A stretch of 64,000 nt of DNA from Sphingomonas sp. BT-65 (lineage in GTDB: Bacteria; Pseudomonadota; Alphaproteobacteria; Sphingomonadales; Sphingomonadaceae), in the NCBI RefSeq assembly GCF_026107375.2, contig NZ_JAPCIA010000001.1, positions 2,728,001 through 2,792,000 of the forward strand, in the 5' to 3' direction. Below the pieces are notes generated by a model. It saw only the letters and a program-made list of their open reading frames with translations, made no database searches and was not told the DNA's origin. Positions 26,358 through 34,921 of the stretch are shown piece after piece. Made by a program: the position numbers and the translations under genes. Position 1 is the stretch's first letter. The number at the start of each line of letters is the position of its first letter.

Positions 26358-27086
26358 ATGACCAGCATCGGCATCTACGGCAGCCTCGGTCGCATGGGCG
26401 TGGCGATCCGCGACATCCTGGCGGAGCAGGGCGTGAAGTTCGCGGGCGGCGCCGATGCGGGCGACGATCCCGCCGCGCTCGCCGCGGCGGCGGATGCGCT
26501 GGTCGATTTCTCGACTCCCGCCGCGCTCGAGGCGCATCTCGCCGCAGCACGCGCCGCAGGCACGCCGATCGTGATTGGCACCACCGGCCTCGCCGCGCAG
26601 CACCATACGGCGATCGACGAGGCCGCGCGCGACATTGCGGTGCTGCAGACCGGCAACACTTCGCTCGGGGTCGTGCTGCTCGCCCGGCTGGTGCGTGAGG
26701 CTGCGGCGCGGCTCGGGCCCGACTGGGACATCGAGATCGCCGAGATGCACCACCGCCAGAAGGTCGATGCCCCCTCGGGCACCGCGCTGATGCTCGGTGA
26801 GGCCGCGGCGGCAGGGCGCGAGGTTGCGCTGGGCGACGTGCGCGTCGCCGACCGCGCGGGCCTCACCGGCGCACGCGCGGAAGGGACGATCGGTTTCACC
26901 TCGCTGCGCGGGGGCACCGTCATCGGCGATCATATGGTGATCCTCGCCGGCGCCGGCGAGCGGATCGAGCTGACTCACCGCGCCGAGGATCGCGCCATCT
27001 TCGCGCGCGGCGCGGTCAAGGCGGCGCTGTGGCTCGCGGGCAAGCCCGCCGGCCGCTACACGATGGACGCGGTGCTCGGCCTTTGA
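26358..27086 (+). CDS. dapB: 4-hydroxy-tetrahydrodipicolinate reductase
   Basis: Reduces the dihydrodipicolinate precursor in the lysine/meso-diaminopimelate pathway. 242 residues with the NAD(P) motif GIYGSLGRMG, GTTGLA, and the catalytic His/Lys signature EMHHRQKVDAPSGTA. FTHRAEDR-type ending (ELTHRAEDRAIFARGAVKAA) is present. It is followed by nth with a 4-bp overlap. Confidence 0.95.
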   Translation: MTSIGIYGSLGRMGVAIRDILAEQGVKFAGGADAGDDPAALAAAADALVDFSTPAALEAHLAAARAAGTPIVIGTTGLAAQHHTAIDEAARDIAVLQTGNTSLGVVLLARLVREAAARLGPDWDIEIAEMHHRQKVDAPSGTALMLGEAAAAGREVALGDVRVADRAGLTGARAEGTIGFTSLRGGTVIGDHMVILAGAGERIELTHRAEDRAIFARGAVKAALWLAGKPAGRYTMDAVLGL

Positions 27087-27745
27087 AGAGGGCTGACATC
27101 TTCCGCTTCTTCGAGCGGCTGGCCGAAGCCAATCCGCACCCGGAGACCGAGCTCGAATCGGTCAACGACTATACGCTGCTCGTCGCCGTGGTGCTCTCGG
27201 CGCAGGCGACCGATGCGGGGGTCAACAAGGCCACGCGGCGGCTGTTTCGGGAAGTGGACACGCCCGAGAAGATGGTCGCGCTGGGCGAGGATGGCCTCAA
27301 GCAGCACATCAAGACGATCGGCCTGTTCAATGCGAAGGCCAAGAACGTCATCGCGCTCAGCGAGGCGCTGATCGCCGAGCATGGCAGCCAGGTTCCCGCC
27401 GATCGCGACGCGCTGGAGAAGCTGCCTGGCGTGGGCCGCAAGACCGCCAACGTCGTCATGAACGTGGCATTCGGGCAGGAGACCTTCGCGGTCGACACGC
27501 ACATCTTCCGCATCGGCAACCGCACCGGCCTCGCGCCGGGCAAGACGCCGCTGGCGGTCGAGAAGCAGCTCGAGAAGAAGGTGCCCCAGCCGTTCCGCCT
27601 CCATGCGCATCACTGGCTGATCCTGCACGGCCGCTATGTCTGCAAGGCGCGCACCCCTGAATGCTGGCGCTGCATCGTCGCCGATCTGTGCGCCTACAAG
27701 CCCAAGACCCCGCCGCCCAAGGGCTGGAAGCCCGCCGCGGTTTAG
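27083..27745 (+). CDS. nth: Endonuclease III (DNA glycosylase/AP lyase)
   Basis: Excises oxidised pyrimidines and nicks the abasic site. 220 residues. The helix-hairpin-helix LPGVGRKTANVVMN includes the catalytic Lys, and the catalytic Asp is in VDTHIFRI. The C-terminal [4Fe-4S] ligands have the C-x6-C-x2-C-x5-C spacing (CKARTPECWRCIVADLC). The start is TTG 27083, overlapping the dapB stop. An in-frame upstream ATG at 27029 would add 18 residues of dapB antisense-like sequence and is less likely. Confidence 0.95.
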   Translation: MKRADIFRFFERLAEANPHPETELESVNDYTLLVAVVLSAQATDAGVNKATRRLFREVDTPEKMVALGEDGLKQHIKTIGLFNAKAKNVIALSEALIAEHGSQVPADRDALEKLPGVGRKTANVVMNVAFGQETFAVDTHIFRIGNRTGLAPGKTPLAVEKQLEKKVPQPFRLHAHHWLILHGRYVCKARTPECWRCIVADLCAYKPKTPPPKGWKPAAV

Positions 27746-27788
27746 CGCTGGCGCGGGCCGCCGCGCTTTGCTAGGCGCTGCTTCCCAC

Positions 27789-27865
<77 letters not shown>

Positions 27866-27884
27866 AAGACTTCCGCCACTCTTG

Positions 27885-28091
27885 TCACTTCTCAATGGCC
27901 TTTTGCTCCGGTGAACTTCCGGTGCCGGCGGGTGGAACATCGCTTACGCTCGCTCCCCAAGCAAATGCCGGAGCCTCCTTGAGCAGCCAGATGTGTCGCA
28001 TGTTGGCAACGTTCACCACGGCCGACTCGGGCGGATAGACCTCAACGGCCCAGCAAGCGGGAAAGCGGGCCCCGATTAGCCGTGGATCACA
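27885..28091 (-). pseudogene. C-terminal remnant of a phage/ICE-associated small protein (DUF7694-like)
   Basis: The minus strand is open from 28091 to a TGA at 27885 with no start codon. It reads a protein-like tail: AVEVYPPESAVVNVANMRHI, then WLLKEAPAFAWG. From memory this matches the C-terminus of DUF7694 proteins, short products common in prophages and integrative elements. An in-frame stop immediately upstream and the missing N-terminus indicate decay. It lies 20 bp from the tRNA-Arg 3' end, where integration modules normally sit. The rest of the 335-bp stretch 27866-28200 holds no other gene. Confidence 0.55.
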
Positions 28092-28163
28092 CTAAAATAT
28101 TGTTAGCCACGTTTCTTGCGGTGGGCGAATGACAAGCATCCGATTGGGCCTGAAAACGCTTGT

Positions 28164-28186
28164 GCGCCCGGCACGCAGCCGGGCGC
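28164..28186 (-). terminator. GC-rich hairpin downstream of the Gly/Ser-rich secreted protein gene
   Basis: GCGCCCGGC (28164-28172) pairs with GCCGGGCGC (28178-28186) around a 5-nt loop. On the minus strand it is followed by ACAAGCGTTTT. It is 15 bp past the stop at 28201, fitting a weak intrinsic terminator. Confidence 0.55.
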
Positions 28187-28200
28187 TAACTGATTGCAGG

Positions 28201-29121
28201 TCACTCCGGTTCGGCGGCGTCCTTCACGTCGCCCTTGCTCATCACTGAGACGAGCACGTCGCCGCTGGCGCTGAAATTGCCGACGGGCAGTGTCGCCACC
28301 TTGCGGCCGACCAGCACGTCGAGCGATTCGATGCGCCCACGGGCATTTCGGTTGACCTGCTGGAGCTTGCCGATCAGGCGCCCCCGCGCATCCTCGACCC
28401 GGGCACCTGGTTTCAGCGCCGCGGCCGGGTTGCCGGTGGCGGATGCCATGCCCGACCCTTCCGCCGAGCCAAAGGCGCTGCCGCCATCGGCCGAACCGCT
28501 CGCGGAGCCGCCACCCGAACCGCTGCCAGTGACCGAGCCGCCAAGGCCGCTGGTGGCATTGCCCGCCGCGCCCCGCGCGCGGTCCACAACGCCGCGGCCG
28601 CGCTCGACCGTCCCGGCGGCGGTGCCGCGCGCGGTGCCGATGGCGCTGCCCGCACGCTCGCGCATGCGACTGGTGGCGCCGCGGATGTCATCGGTGCCGA
28701 TCAGGTCAGCCGACGCTCCACCCGATGCGCTGCCCGACGCGTCGCCGCTGCCCGACAGGCCGGCGCGGCGGCCGAGCGCACTGGTCTGGTTGTCCAGCGT
28801 ACCGCCGATGCCGCCGTCGGCACGGCCGCTGGCGCTCGCCTTGCCGCTGCGGCGGTCGATGCTGCGTTCGATATCGGCCGATCCGCGCGCCTTCTTGGCG
28901 GCGCGGGTGGTCTGCTCGACCGGTGCGTCGAGCCGGTCGAGCGGAACGCGCTCCAACGGACGGCTGATCGGGCGATCGATCGTGCCGCCGATGCGGCCGC
29001 CAAGGCCGCCGGTGATGCCGCCGGTCAGACCGCCGCCATTGCCGCCAAGCAGCTGGGCCGATGCTGGTACCGAAATCGTGAGGGCCGCAACCGCGGCGGC
29101 CGAAAGGAACAGGGTTTTCAT
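28201..29121 (-). CDS. Secreted Gly/Ser/Arg-rich protein with PRC-barrel-like tail
   Basis: About 306 residues from ATG 29121 with a clear signal peptide (LFLSAAAVAALTISVPASAQ). Residues 25-230 are low-complexity, rich in Gly, Ser, Ala and Arg, with repeated GSG/SASG units. Residues 235-300 (GARVEDARGRLIGKLQQVNR, later GRIESLDVLVGRKVATLP) resemble a PRC-barrel-like fold. No known enzyme motif. Envelope or extracellular location is likely. It follows the S8 protease gene in the same direction, 86 bp away. ATG 29133 is four codons upstream. Confidence 0.65.
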   Translation of the reverse strand: MKTLFLSAAAVAALTISVPASAQLLGGNGGGLTGGITGGLGGRIGGTIDRPISRPLERVPLDRLDAPVEQTTRAAKKARGSADIERSIDRRSGKASASGRADGGIGGTLDNQTSALGRRAGLSGSGDASGSASGGASADLIGTDDIRGATSRMRERAGSAIGTARGTAAGTVERGRGVVDRARGAAGNATSGLGGSVTGSGSGGGSASGSADGGSAFGSAEGSGMASATGNPAAALKPGARVEDARGRLIGKLQQVNRNARGRIESLDVLVGRKVATLPVGNFSASGDVLVSVMSKGDVKDAAEPE

Positions 29122-29207
29122 CGCTTCCTCCATCGTCCGCGCGCCGGGCTGGCGGCGCGCTTCAGATGGGGAACGGATGCGGTTGCGGGTTTAATCCGCG
29201 GAAATTG

Positions 29208-30461
29208 TCAGCGCGGCCTTGTCGCGCACTCGCCGCAGATCAGCCCGCGGCCGAACTGTTTGTCGGTGCCGCGCTTGCCCATGTCGCGCGCTTCGCCGTC
29301 GAGCCCGCGGATCGCCGCATCGATCCCGCCGCTCCCCAGATGCGCCGAAAGCCGCGCCGCGACGAAGGGCGCGGCATAGGATGTACCCCGCACCCGCGTA
29401 GCTCGCCCCCCGGCATCCGCCGCCAGCAAGTCCGCGCCCGGCGCGGCGTAGTCGATTTTGAGTGCACGCCCAGCCTCAATTAGTGGGCGCGCTCGCGCGT
29501 CTGTGCCAGTCACCGCAATCGCCTGCGCGTAGGATGCGGGGTAGGCCGGCGGGGCAGCGGGACCGTCATTGCCCACCGCGGCAACCACCACCGTGTCCAG
29601 CCGCCGCGCTGCGGCGATCACGCGCGCGAGCAGCGGGTTGGGCGGGCCGGTCAGGCTCACCACCACCACCGGCACCTTCTGGCGCACCATCCACGCCAGC
29701 GCCTGTCCCAACGCCGCCGCGCTGGCACCCGCCGGATCGGAGCCATAGATATCCGCGACATGAAGCTGCGCGCCCGGCGCGCTCGCCCGCACCTCGCTGC
29801 CGCCGGTCAGCAGCGACGCGATCGCTGCCGCATGATCGTTCGGTCGCGGGGCACCCGCTGCGAACCCCTGTTGCGCGGCCAGCCCCGGCGTTCCCGCGCG
29901 CACGCCGCCATCGATGATCCCGATCCGTCCCGCCACGCCCGCCTGCGCCGCAACCGGCACCGGCGCGGCCGGCGCGCTGCCACTCCCGCTCGCGAAATAG
30001 AGCGGGTCCGCACTCACCTCGCGCCCGCCCGCAACCTTGCGCAGCGCACGCAACGCGCGCTCGAGTCCCACGCCGCGCGGCGTCTCGAACCGCGCATAGC
30101 CGACGCCCAGCCCGTCGAGATCAACCTGCTCGATCAGCCGGAATCCCCGTGCCGCCGCCGCGTCGATCACCCCGCGGTCGGCGTCGAGCATCACCAGCTC
30201 GCGCGCGCGGACCGCATTACCCTCGGGGTCGATCGCAATACGGTCCGGATGACGGCGGACCAGCTCGCGCATCCGCTCGACCCGCTGCATCGCCAGCGAC
30301 CGGGCATCGTCCAATGTGCGGTCGAGCCCCCCTGTCACGCGGTCCACCACCCCGCCCACCTGCGGTACGGACGGCAGCTGCGGCAGCAGCTGCGCGCTTC
30401 CCGGCAGCGCGAGCAGCAACACGCCTCCGGCAATGATCCGCGCGATCCACATGCCCGCCAT
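29208..30461 (-). CDS. S8 (subtilisin-like) serine protease, exported
   Basis: About 417 residues from ATG 30461 with a signal peptide (WIARIIAGGVLLLALPGSAQ). The S8 catalytic triad is visible: Asp in GRIGIIDGGVRAG, His in RPNDHAAAIASLLTG, and Ser in RVRGTSYAAPFVAARL; the oxyanion Asn is in VVAAVGNDGPAA. The region after the signal (residues 25-130) may be a propeptide. Its start is 25-85 bp from the divergent sigma-factor gene, and a symmetric palindrome lies between them. In-frame ATGs at 30488 and 30521 would include that palindrome in the coding sequence. Confidence 0.85.
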   Translation of the reverse strand: MAGMWIARIIAGGVLLLALPGSAQLLPQLPSVPQVGGVVDRVTGGLDRTLDDARSLAMQRVERMRELVRRHPDRIAIDPEGNAVRARELVMLDADRGVIDAAAARGFRLIEQVDLDGLGVGYARFETPRGVGLERALRALRKVAGGREVSADPLYFASGSGSAPAAPVPVAAQAGVAGRIGIIDGGVRAGTPGLAAQQGFAAGAPRPNDHAAAIASLLTGGSEVRASAPGAQLHVADIYGSDPAGASAAALGQALAWMVRQKVPVVVVSLTGPPNPLLARVIAAARRLDTVVVAAVGNDGPAAPPAYPASYAQAIAVTGTDARARPLIEAGRALKIDYAAPGADLLAADAGGRATRVRGTSYAAPFVAARLSAHLGSGGIDAAIRGLDGEARDMGKRGTDKQFGRGLICGECATRPR

Positions 30462-30491
30462 CCTAGACTTGCGATTTTTCTGCGTCATGCT

Positions 30492-30523
30492 GGATGAAAC
30501 GTGCAGCGGCGTCCGTTTCATCC
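30492..30523. promoter_or_regulatory. Symmetric palindrome in the S8 protease / ECF sigma divergent region
   Basis: GGATGAAACG (30492-30501) and its complement CGTTTCATCC (30514-30523) flank a 12-bp spacer. TGAAAC on each strand resembles the -35 element of many ECF promoters, and the far arm supplies a CGTT about 16 bp on. Two overlapping divergent ECF-type promoters are therefore plausible, letting the sigma factor drive itself and the protease. Inference only. Confidence 0.45.
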
Positions 30524-30546
30524 CGGCAAGCGAGAGGCTCCACGGA

Positions 30547-31029
30547 TTGCGCTTCGAGGACGAATTGCTGGGTCACCTGCCGCGTTTGCGTCGCTTCGCG
30601 CATGCGCTCGCCCGCAGCGCAGCGGACGCGGACGACCTGCTGCAGGCATCGGTCGAGCGCGCCCTCATGAAACGCGACCGATGGGAGCCGGGAACGCGAC
30701 TGGATAGCTGGATGTACCGACTGATGCGCAATCTCTGGATCGACACCGTCCGCGCCGAAACGCGCCGGGGCGAGACCTTCCTCCCGCCTGAGGCCGGCGA
30801 GGCGGTCGGCACGGCTGGTAGCCAGGAAATGGCGGTCGAGCTTGGGAAGGTCGCGCAAGCGATGCACACCCTCCCGCCCGAACAGCGCGAAGCGGTGGCG
30901 CTCGTGGTGATCGAGGGGTTCGCCTATAAGGAGGCGGCCGAAATCCTCGACATTCCGATAGGCACGCTCACCTCGCGCCTCGTGCGCGGGCGGGAGGCGC
31001 TGATGATGCGGCTGGGAGAAGCGGCATGA
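30547..31029 (+). CDS. ECF-type RNA polymerase sigma factor
   Basis: About 160 residues. Region 2 reads LLGHLPRLRRFAHALARSAADADDLLQAS with RLDSWMYRLMRNLWIDTVRA, and region 4 is LPPEQREAVALVVIEGFAYKEAAEILDIPIGTLTSRL, a complete HTH. There is no region 1 or 3, as usual for ECF factors. TTG 30547 follows a GAGAGG site and leaves the palindrome upstream as promoter. ATG 30487 is the alternative and would encode the palindrome. It overlaps the anti-sigma gene by 4 bp. Confidence 0.85.
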   Translation: MRFEDELLGHLPRLRRFAHALARSAADADDLLQASVERALMKRDRWEPGTRLDSWMYRLMRNLWIDTVRAETRRGETFLPPEAGEAVGTAGSQEMAVELGKVAQAMHTLPPEQREAVALVVIEGFAYKEAAEILDIPIGTLTSRLVRGREALMMRLGEAA

Positions 31030-31724
31030 CGATCGATCCTGAAACGCTCATGGCCTATGCCGATGGCGAGCTCGATCCGCTCGCCGCGAAGGGCGTCGAA
31101 AAGGCAATCGCCGCCGATCCCGCGCTCGCCGCACAGGTCGATCAGCACCGCAAGCTCGCCGCTTCGCTGCGCGCGGCATTCGATCCGCTCGCCGCCGCCC
31201 CGGTTCCCTCCGCGGTCGAAGCGATGCTGCGCGACTCCGCCAGGGTGGTCTTTCTCGTTCCCCGGCCCGCGCGCCGCGAGCGCTCATTCTGGATGGGCGC
31301 GGTCGCCGCGAGCCTCGTCGCGGGCCTATTCACCGGGCCGCTGCTCTTGCCGCGTGATCCTGGCGGCGTCGCGCTGAGCAGCGGCACGGCGATCGCGAGC
31401 GGCGATGTCGCAAAGGCACTCGGCGCGCAGCTCGCTTCGGTGCAGGCTGGCGACGCGCCGGTCCGCGTGGGCATCACCTTCCGCGACCGCGCGCAACGCT
31501 GGTGCCGCACGTTCGAGGCTGGCACGACCGGCGGCATCGCTTGTGCGCAGGGCGGGGACTGGCGGATCGAGCGGCTCTATGGCGGCGTGTCGCAGCAGGG
31601 CGGTGCCTATCGCCAGGCCGGATCTCCTGCCGCGGCGATGATGGCCGATGCGCAGGCGATGATGGCGAGCGAGCCGCTCGACGCCGCTGCCGAGCGCGCT
31701 GCGCGTGACGCCGGCTGGCGCTAG
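31026..31724 (+). CDS. Anti-sigma factor, single-pass membrane
   Basis: 232 residues from an ATG inside the sigma-factor stop (ATGA), so translation is coupled. The N-terminal MTIDPETLMAYADGELDPL helix is the typical sigma-binding opening of anti-sigma domains; a His-x3-Cys-x2-Cys zinc site is absent. A TM helix (WMGAVAASLVAGLFTGPLLL) precedes a periplasmic sensor-like part with two cysteines (QRWCRTFEAG, GIACAQGG). It presumably holds the ECF factor inactive at the membrane until an envelope signal. Confidence 0.8.
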   Translation: MTIDPETLMAYADGELDPLAAKGVEKAIAADPALAAQVDQHRKLAASLRAAFDPLAAAPVPSAVEAMLRDSARVVFLVPRPARRERSFWMGAVAASLVAGLFTGPLLLPRDPGGVALSSGTAIASGDVAKALGAQLASVQAGDAPVRVGITFRDRAQRWCRTFEAGTTGGIACAQGGDWRIERLYGGVSQQGGAYRQAGSPAAAMMADAQAMMASEPLDAAAERAARDAGWR

Positions 31725-31817
31725 CAGCGCCTGTACGCGCCGTTCCAACCATGCGAGAAGGCTTGCTCGGACGTCAGTGGTCAACTCGAACTGAATGGAT
31801 CGCCCTGTCTCATCGCC

Positions 31818-32831
31818 TTAGCGCCACTCCACGCGGTGCGCCCCATCCGGCTGATCCATAAACACCGCACGCCGGCCGATGAACCGCTCAATCACGTCGC
31901 GTGCAGTCAGGCTGTGCTGGCTCGGCTTGACGGTGGTGAACGCCCCGCCCCCCGCGAGAGCGAAGGGAAGCAGCAGCTGGTCCTGCAGATACGGCCCGGC
32001 AAAGGCGGCGGATTCAAGATAGCCGGCCATCCGTCCTGCCGCCTTGCGCGCTACCGCTTCGGCAGGCACGCCGAGCTGGCCGAAACCGCTGACGATCTCG
32101 GTGACGTCATCGAACACCGCTTCGATCAGCACGATGTTGCCCGGCCCCTGATCCTCGGGGAGCTGACGCACGACGAAGCTCTCCTCGGGCCAGTCGAGCG
32201 CCTTGCGCGCCGCTAAGATCTCGCGGTCGGCGATGTCGAAGGGCAGCCCGGCGACGAACGCCGTCACTGAGCATTCGCGCAGCGTGCCGCGCTCGACGCA
32301 CTCGATCGGGATCAACGGCGCCGGAGTGATATCCACCTCGATCCGTCCGCCGCCACGTGGATAGAAGCCGTGCCGTACCAGCCGCGCCTCGACCTTCGGC
32401 CCCATGCGGTTGAGGATCGGCAGGAAGGTCTTCGCGATGAACTCGAACGGCGGGGCGAGCATGTTGTGTGTGCCGCCCTCCAGCACAAGGCGCGAGGGCA
32501 AGTCGGCAAGCACCAGCGGCATGAGCAGCGTCTGGAGCACGAGGCCGGTGCTGCCCGCCGTACCCACGGCGAAGCGATATTCGCCGGGCACGACCTTGCC
32601 GGGCGTGAAGGCGATTTCCGAAGCCCCCACCGCCAGCCCCTCGCACGTCGCGTTGCCGAGCGCGCACGCTGCCTCGACCGCGGTGACATGCTGGCGCATC
32701 AACCCCGGCTTCTCGCGCTTGCCGCGCGCGTTGATGATGCGGAAGGGCTGGCCGGTGATCAGCGACAGCGCGCACGCATTGCGCACCACCTGCCCGCCGC
32801 CTTCGCCTTCCGATCCATCGATGATGATCAT
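31818..32831 (-). CDS. rtcA: RNA 3'-terminal phosphate cyclase
   Basis: Converts RNA 3'-phosphate ends to 2',3'-cyclic phosphates through a covalent enzyme-AMP. 337 residues: N-terminal IDGSEGEGGGQVVRNACALS, THNMLAPPFEFIAKTFLPIL, FYPRGGGRIEV, and the C-terminal PSQHSLTARDVIERF with the nucleophilic His near residue 307. It is the last gene of the rsr-RNA-rtcB-NTase-rtcA operon. Its ATG overlaps the nucleotidyltransferase stop by 4 bp. Confidence 0.95.
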   Translation of the reverse strand: MIIIDGSEGEGGGQVVRNACALSLITGQPFRIINARGKREKPGLMRQHVTAVEAACALGNATCEGLAVGASEIAFTPGKVVPGEYRFAVGTAGSTGLVLQTLLMPLVLADLPSRLVLEGGTHNMLAPPFEFIAKTFLPILNRMGPKVEARLVRHGFYPRGGGRIEVDITPAPLIPIECVERGTLRECSVTAFVAGLPFDIADREILAARKALDWPEESFVVRQLPEDQGPGNIVLIEAVFDDVTEIVSGFGQLGVPAEAVARKAAGRMAGYLESAAFAGPYLQDQLLLPFALAGGGAFTTVKPSQHSLTARDVIERFIGRRAVFMDQPDGAHRVEWR

Positions 32832-33625
32832 TGGTTCACCAGTTGAATAAAGAGTTCGTCGGCGCGTTCCGCCCATTTCGCCGAGGGCGCACGGATCGCC
32901 AGTTCGGCCGCGCGGCCCAACTCGTCGCCGATCAGCGCGTCGAGCAGCGGCACGCGCGTGCCGTTGCTGCGCTCGTTGGTTCGCGCCTTGGCCTCGACCA
33001 ATGCGGAGATCGCAGCCGCGGCGCCCGCCGGCAGATCCGCCAGCGCGACCAGCGCCTGCAGGTTCATCGGCGGGCGTTGGTGCGGATGCAGGCGCAGCAC
33101 GCGGATCGCGAGCGCAGGGCGCAGCGCGTAGAAATATTTCTTCACCGGCACCTCGCCGTCGCCGTCGAGCCAGCGGTCCGCCGCGGTCCGGCCCAGCCGC
33201 GCATAGTGATGCGCGAGCGCACGGGCATCGAGCATCGCATCCGCCAGCGCTGCGAGCTTCGCCACGAACGGGTCGTCGGGGCGATAGCGGATCGGGGATT
33301 CGATCCACTCGCTGATGATCGCGTTCGACTTGAGCAGCAGGCCCAGCGCCTTGCGCACGTCCCAGCCGTTGAGGTCGATCTCGTCCTCGATCGGCTGCTC
33401 GATCACGTCGCGGCCCGGCTGGAGCGACAGATACCAGTCGCGCGGCCGGACATAGAGGAAGCGGATGTCATAGTCGCTGTCGGGCGAGGGAAAGCCCCAG
33501 GCGCGCGAGCCGGACTCGACCGTGAGCAGCACGCGCACGCCATCCGCCGCCTCGATCGCGGCCAGCCGGGTCTCGATCTCGCGCCGGACCTGGGGCGCGA
33601 TTGGGTCTTGCGTAACGGCAGTCAT
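32828..33625 (-). CDS. YcgL-type nucleotidyltransferase within the RNA-repair operon
   Basis: 265 residues of the DNA-polymerase-beta nucleotidyltransferase fold: the signature GSRAWGFPSPDSDYDIRFLYV holds the Gly-Ser and two metal-binding Asp residues, with a further acid likely in EDEIDLNGWDV. A helical domain follows. This resembles the predicted nucleotidyltransferases of COG3541 (YcgL). The substrate is unknown. Its location, overlapping rtcA and 37 bp after rtcB, suggests that it modifies or extends RNA ends in the same response. Confidence 0.82.
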   Translation of the reverse strand: MTAVTQDPIAPQVRREIETRLAAIEAADGVRVLLTVESGSRAWGFPSPDSDYDIRFLYVRPRDWYLSLQPGRDVIEQPIEDEIDLNGWDVRKALGLLLKSNAIISEWIESPIRYRPDDPFVAKLAALADAMLDARALAHHYARLGRTAADRWLDGDGEVPVKKYFYALRPALAIRVLRLHPHQRPPMNLQALVALADLPAGAAAAISALVEAKARTNERSNGTRVPLLDALIGDELGRAAELAIRAPSAKWAERADELFIQLVNQ

Positions 33626-33662
33626 GATAAGTCTCGAAAAAGGGGTGGCGTGCGCCGGGGCA

Positions 33663-34895
33663 TCAGCCCTTGACGCACACCACCTGCTTGAGCGTGTGGA
33701 CGATCTCCACCAGATCGGCCTGGGCGGCCATCACGGCTTCGATCGGCTTGTAGGCCCGGGGCGTCTCGTCGATCACCCCTTCGTCCTTGCGGCACTCGAC
33801 CCCCGCGGTGTCGCGGATATGCTCGTCGAGCGTCACCAGCTTCTTCGCCTCGGTGCGCGACATGACGCGCCCCGCGCCGTGCGAGCAGCTGTCGAAGCTC
33901 TCTGCATTGCCGAGGCCACGGACGATGAACGACTTGGCGCCCATCGACCCGGGAATGATGCCCATCACCCCCTTTGCCGCGCGAACCGCACCCTTCCGCG
34001 TGACCAGCACATTCTCACCGAAATGGTTCTCGCGCTGGACATAGTTGTGGTGGCAGTTCACCGCCTCGGCCTCCGCCTCGAACGGCTTGGCGATCTGGCC
34101 CCGGAGCGCGGTGACGACGTTGGCCATCATCATGCGCCGGTTCAGCGCGGCGAAGTCCTGCGCCCAGCCCACCGCCTCGACATAGTCGTCGAAATGGTCG
34201 GTCCCTTCCGGGAAGTAAGCGAGGTCCGCGTCGGGCAGGTTGATGTGCCATTTGCGCATGTCCTGCTTCGCCAGCTCGATGAAGAAGCTGCCGATCGCAT
34301 TACCCACGCCGCGCGAGCCCGAATGGAGCATCACCCACACCCGCGCTTCCTCGTCGAGGCAGAGCTCGATGAAGTGGTTGCCGGTACCGAGCGTGCCGAG
34401 ATGGACCAAATTGTTGGTCTTCTCGAGCTTCGGATATTTGTCGGTGATGCGCTTGAAGCGCGCCGCGAGCGTTGCCCACGCCTCGACGATCGGCGCCGGG
34501 GGCATGCCCCACGCGCCCTTGTCGCCGCGCGTGCCGCGCCCGGTCGAACGGCCGTGCGGAACCGCGCGCTCGATCGCGCTGCGGATGCCCTCGAGATTGT
34601 CGGGCAAGTCGTGCGCCATCAGCGAGGTGCGCGCCGCCATCATGCCGCAGCCGATGTCGACGCCGACCGCCGCCGGGATCACCGCGCCCTTGGTCGGGAT
34701 CACCGAGCCCACGGTCGCGCCGATGCCGACATGCACGTCGGGCATTGCCGCGACATGCTTGAAGATGAACGGCATCTTCGCCGCGCGTGCGAGCTGGTCG
34801 CGCGCCTTGTCGTCCACGGGCACGCCGCGGGTCCAGCTCTTGATCGGCACGCCGCCCTCGACATGCTGGTATTCGAACGTCGTCGTTTGGGTCAT
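33663..34895 (-). CDS. rtcB: RNA-splicing ligase RtcB (3'-phosphate / 5'-OH RNA ligase)
   Basis: Joins RNA 3'-phosphate or cyclic-phosphate ends to 5'-OH ends using GTP and Mn2+. 410 residues with metal ligands in AAVGVDIGCGMM (Asp80, Cys83), NCHHNYVQRENHFGENV, the Gly-rich HSGSRGVGN, and the guanylylated His in SCSHGAGRVMSRTEA. A strong AGGAGG site lies just before the ATG. The third Y RNA-like element ends 26 bp upstream, so mRNA and RNA are apparently one precursor. Confidence 0.96.
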   Translation of the reverse strand: MTQTTTFEYQHVEGGVPIKSWTRGVPVDDKARDQLARAAKMPFIFKHVAAMPDVHVGIGATVGSVIPTKGAVIPAAVGVDIGCGMMAARTSLMAHDLPDNLEGIRSAIERAVPHGRSTGRGTRGDKGAWGMPPAPIVEAWATLAARFKRITDKYPKLEKTNNLVHLGTLGTGNHFIELCLDEEARVWVMLHSGSRGVGNAIGSFFIELAKQDMRKWHINLPDADLAYFPEGTDHFDDYVEAVGWAQDFAALNRRMMMANVVTALRGQIAKPFEAEAEAVNCHHNYVQRENHFGENVLVTRKGAVRAAKGVMGIIPGSMGAKSFIVRGLGNAESFDSCSHGAGRVMSRTEAKKLVTLDEHIRDTAGVECRKDEGVIDETPRAYKPIEAVMAAQADLVEIVHTLKQVVCVKG

Positions 34896-34921
34896 GGCGA
34901 CCTCCTGCTTGCTATCATGGT

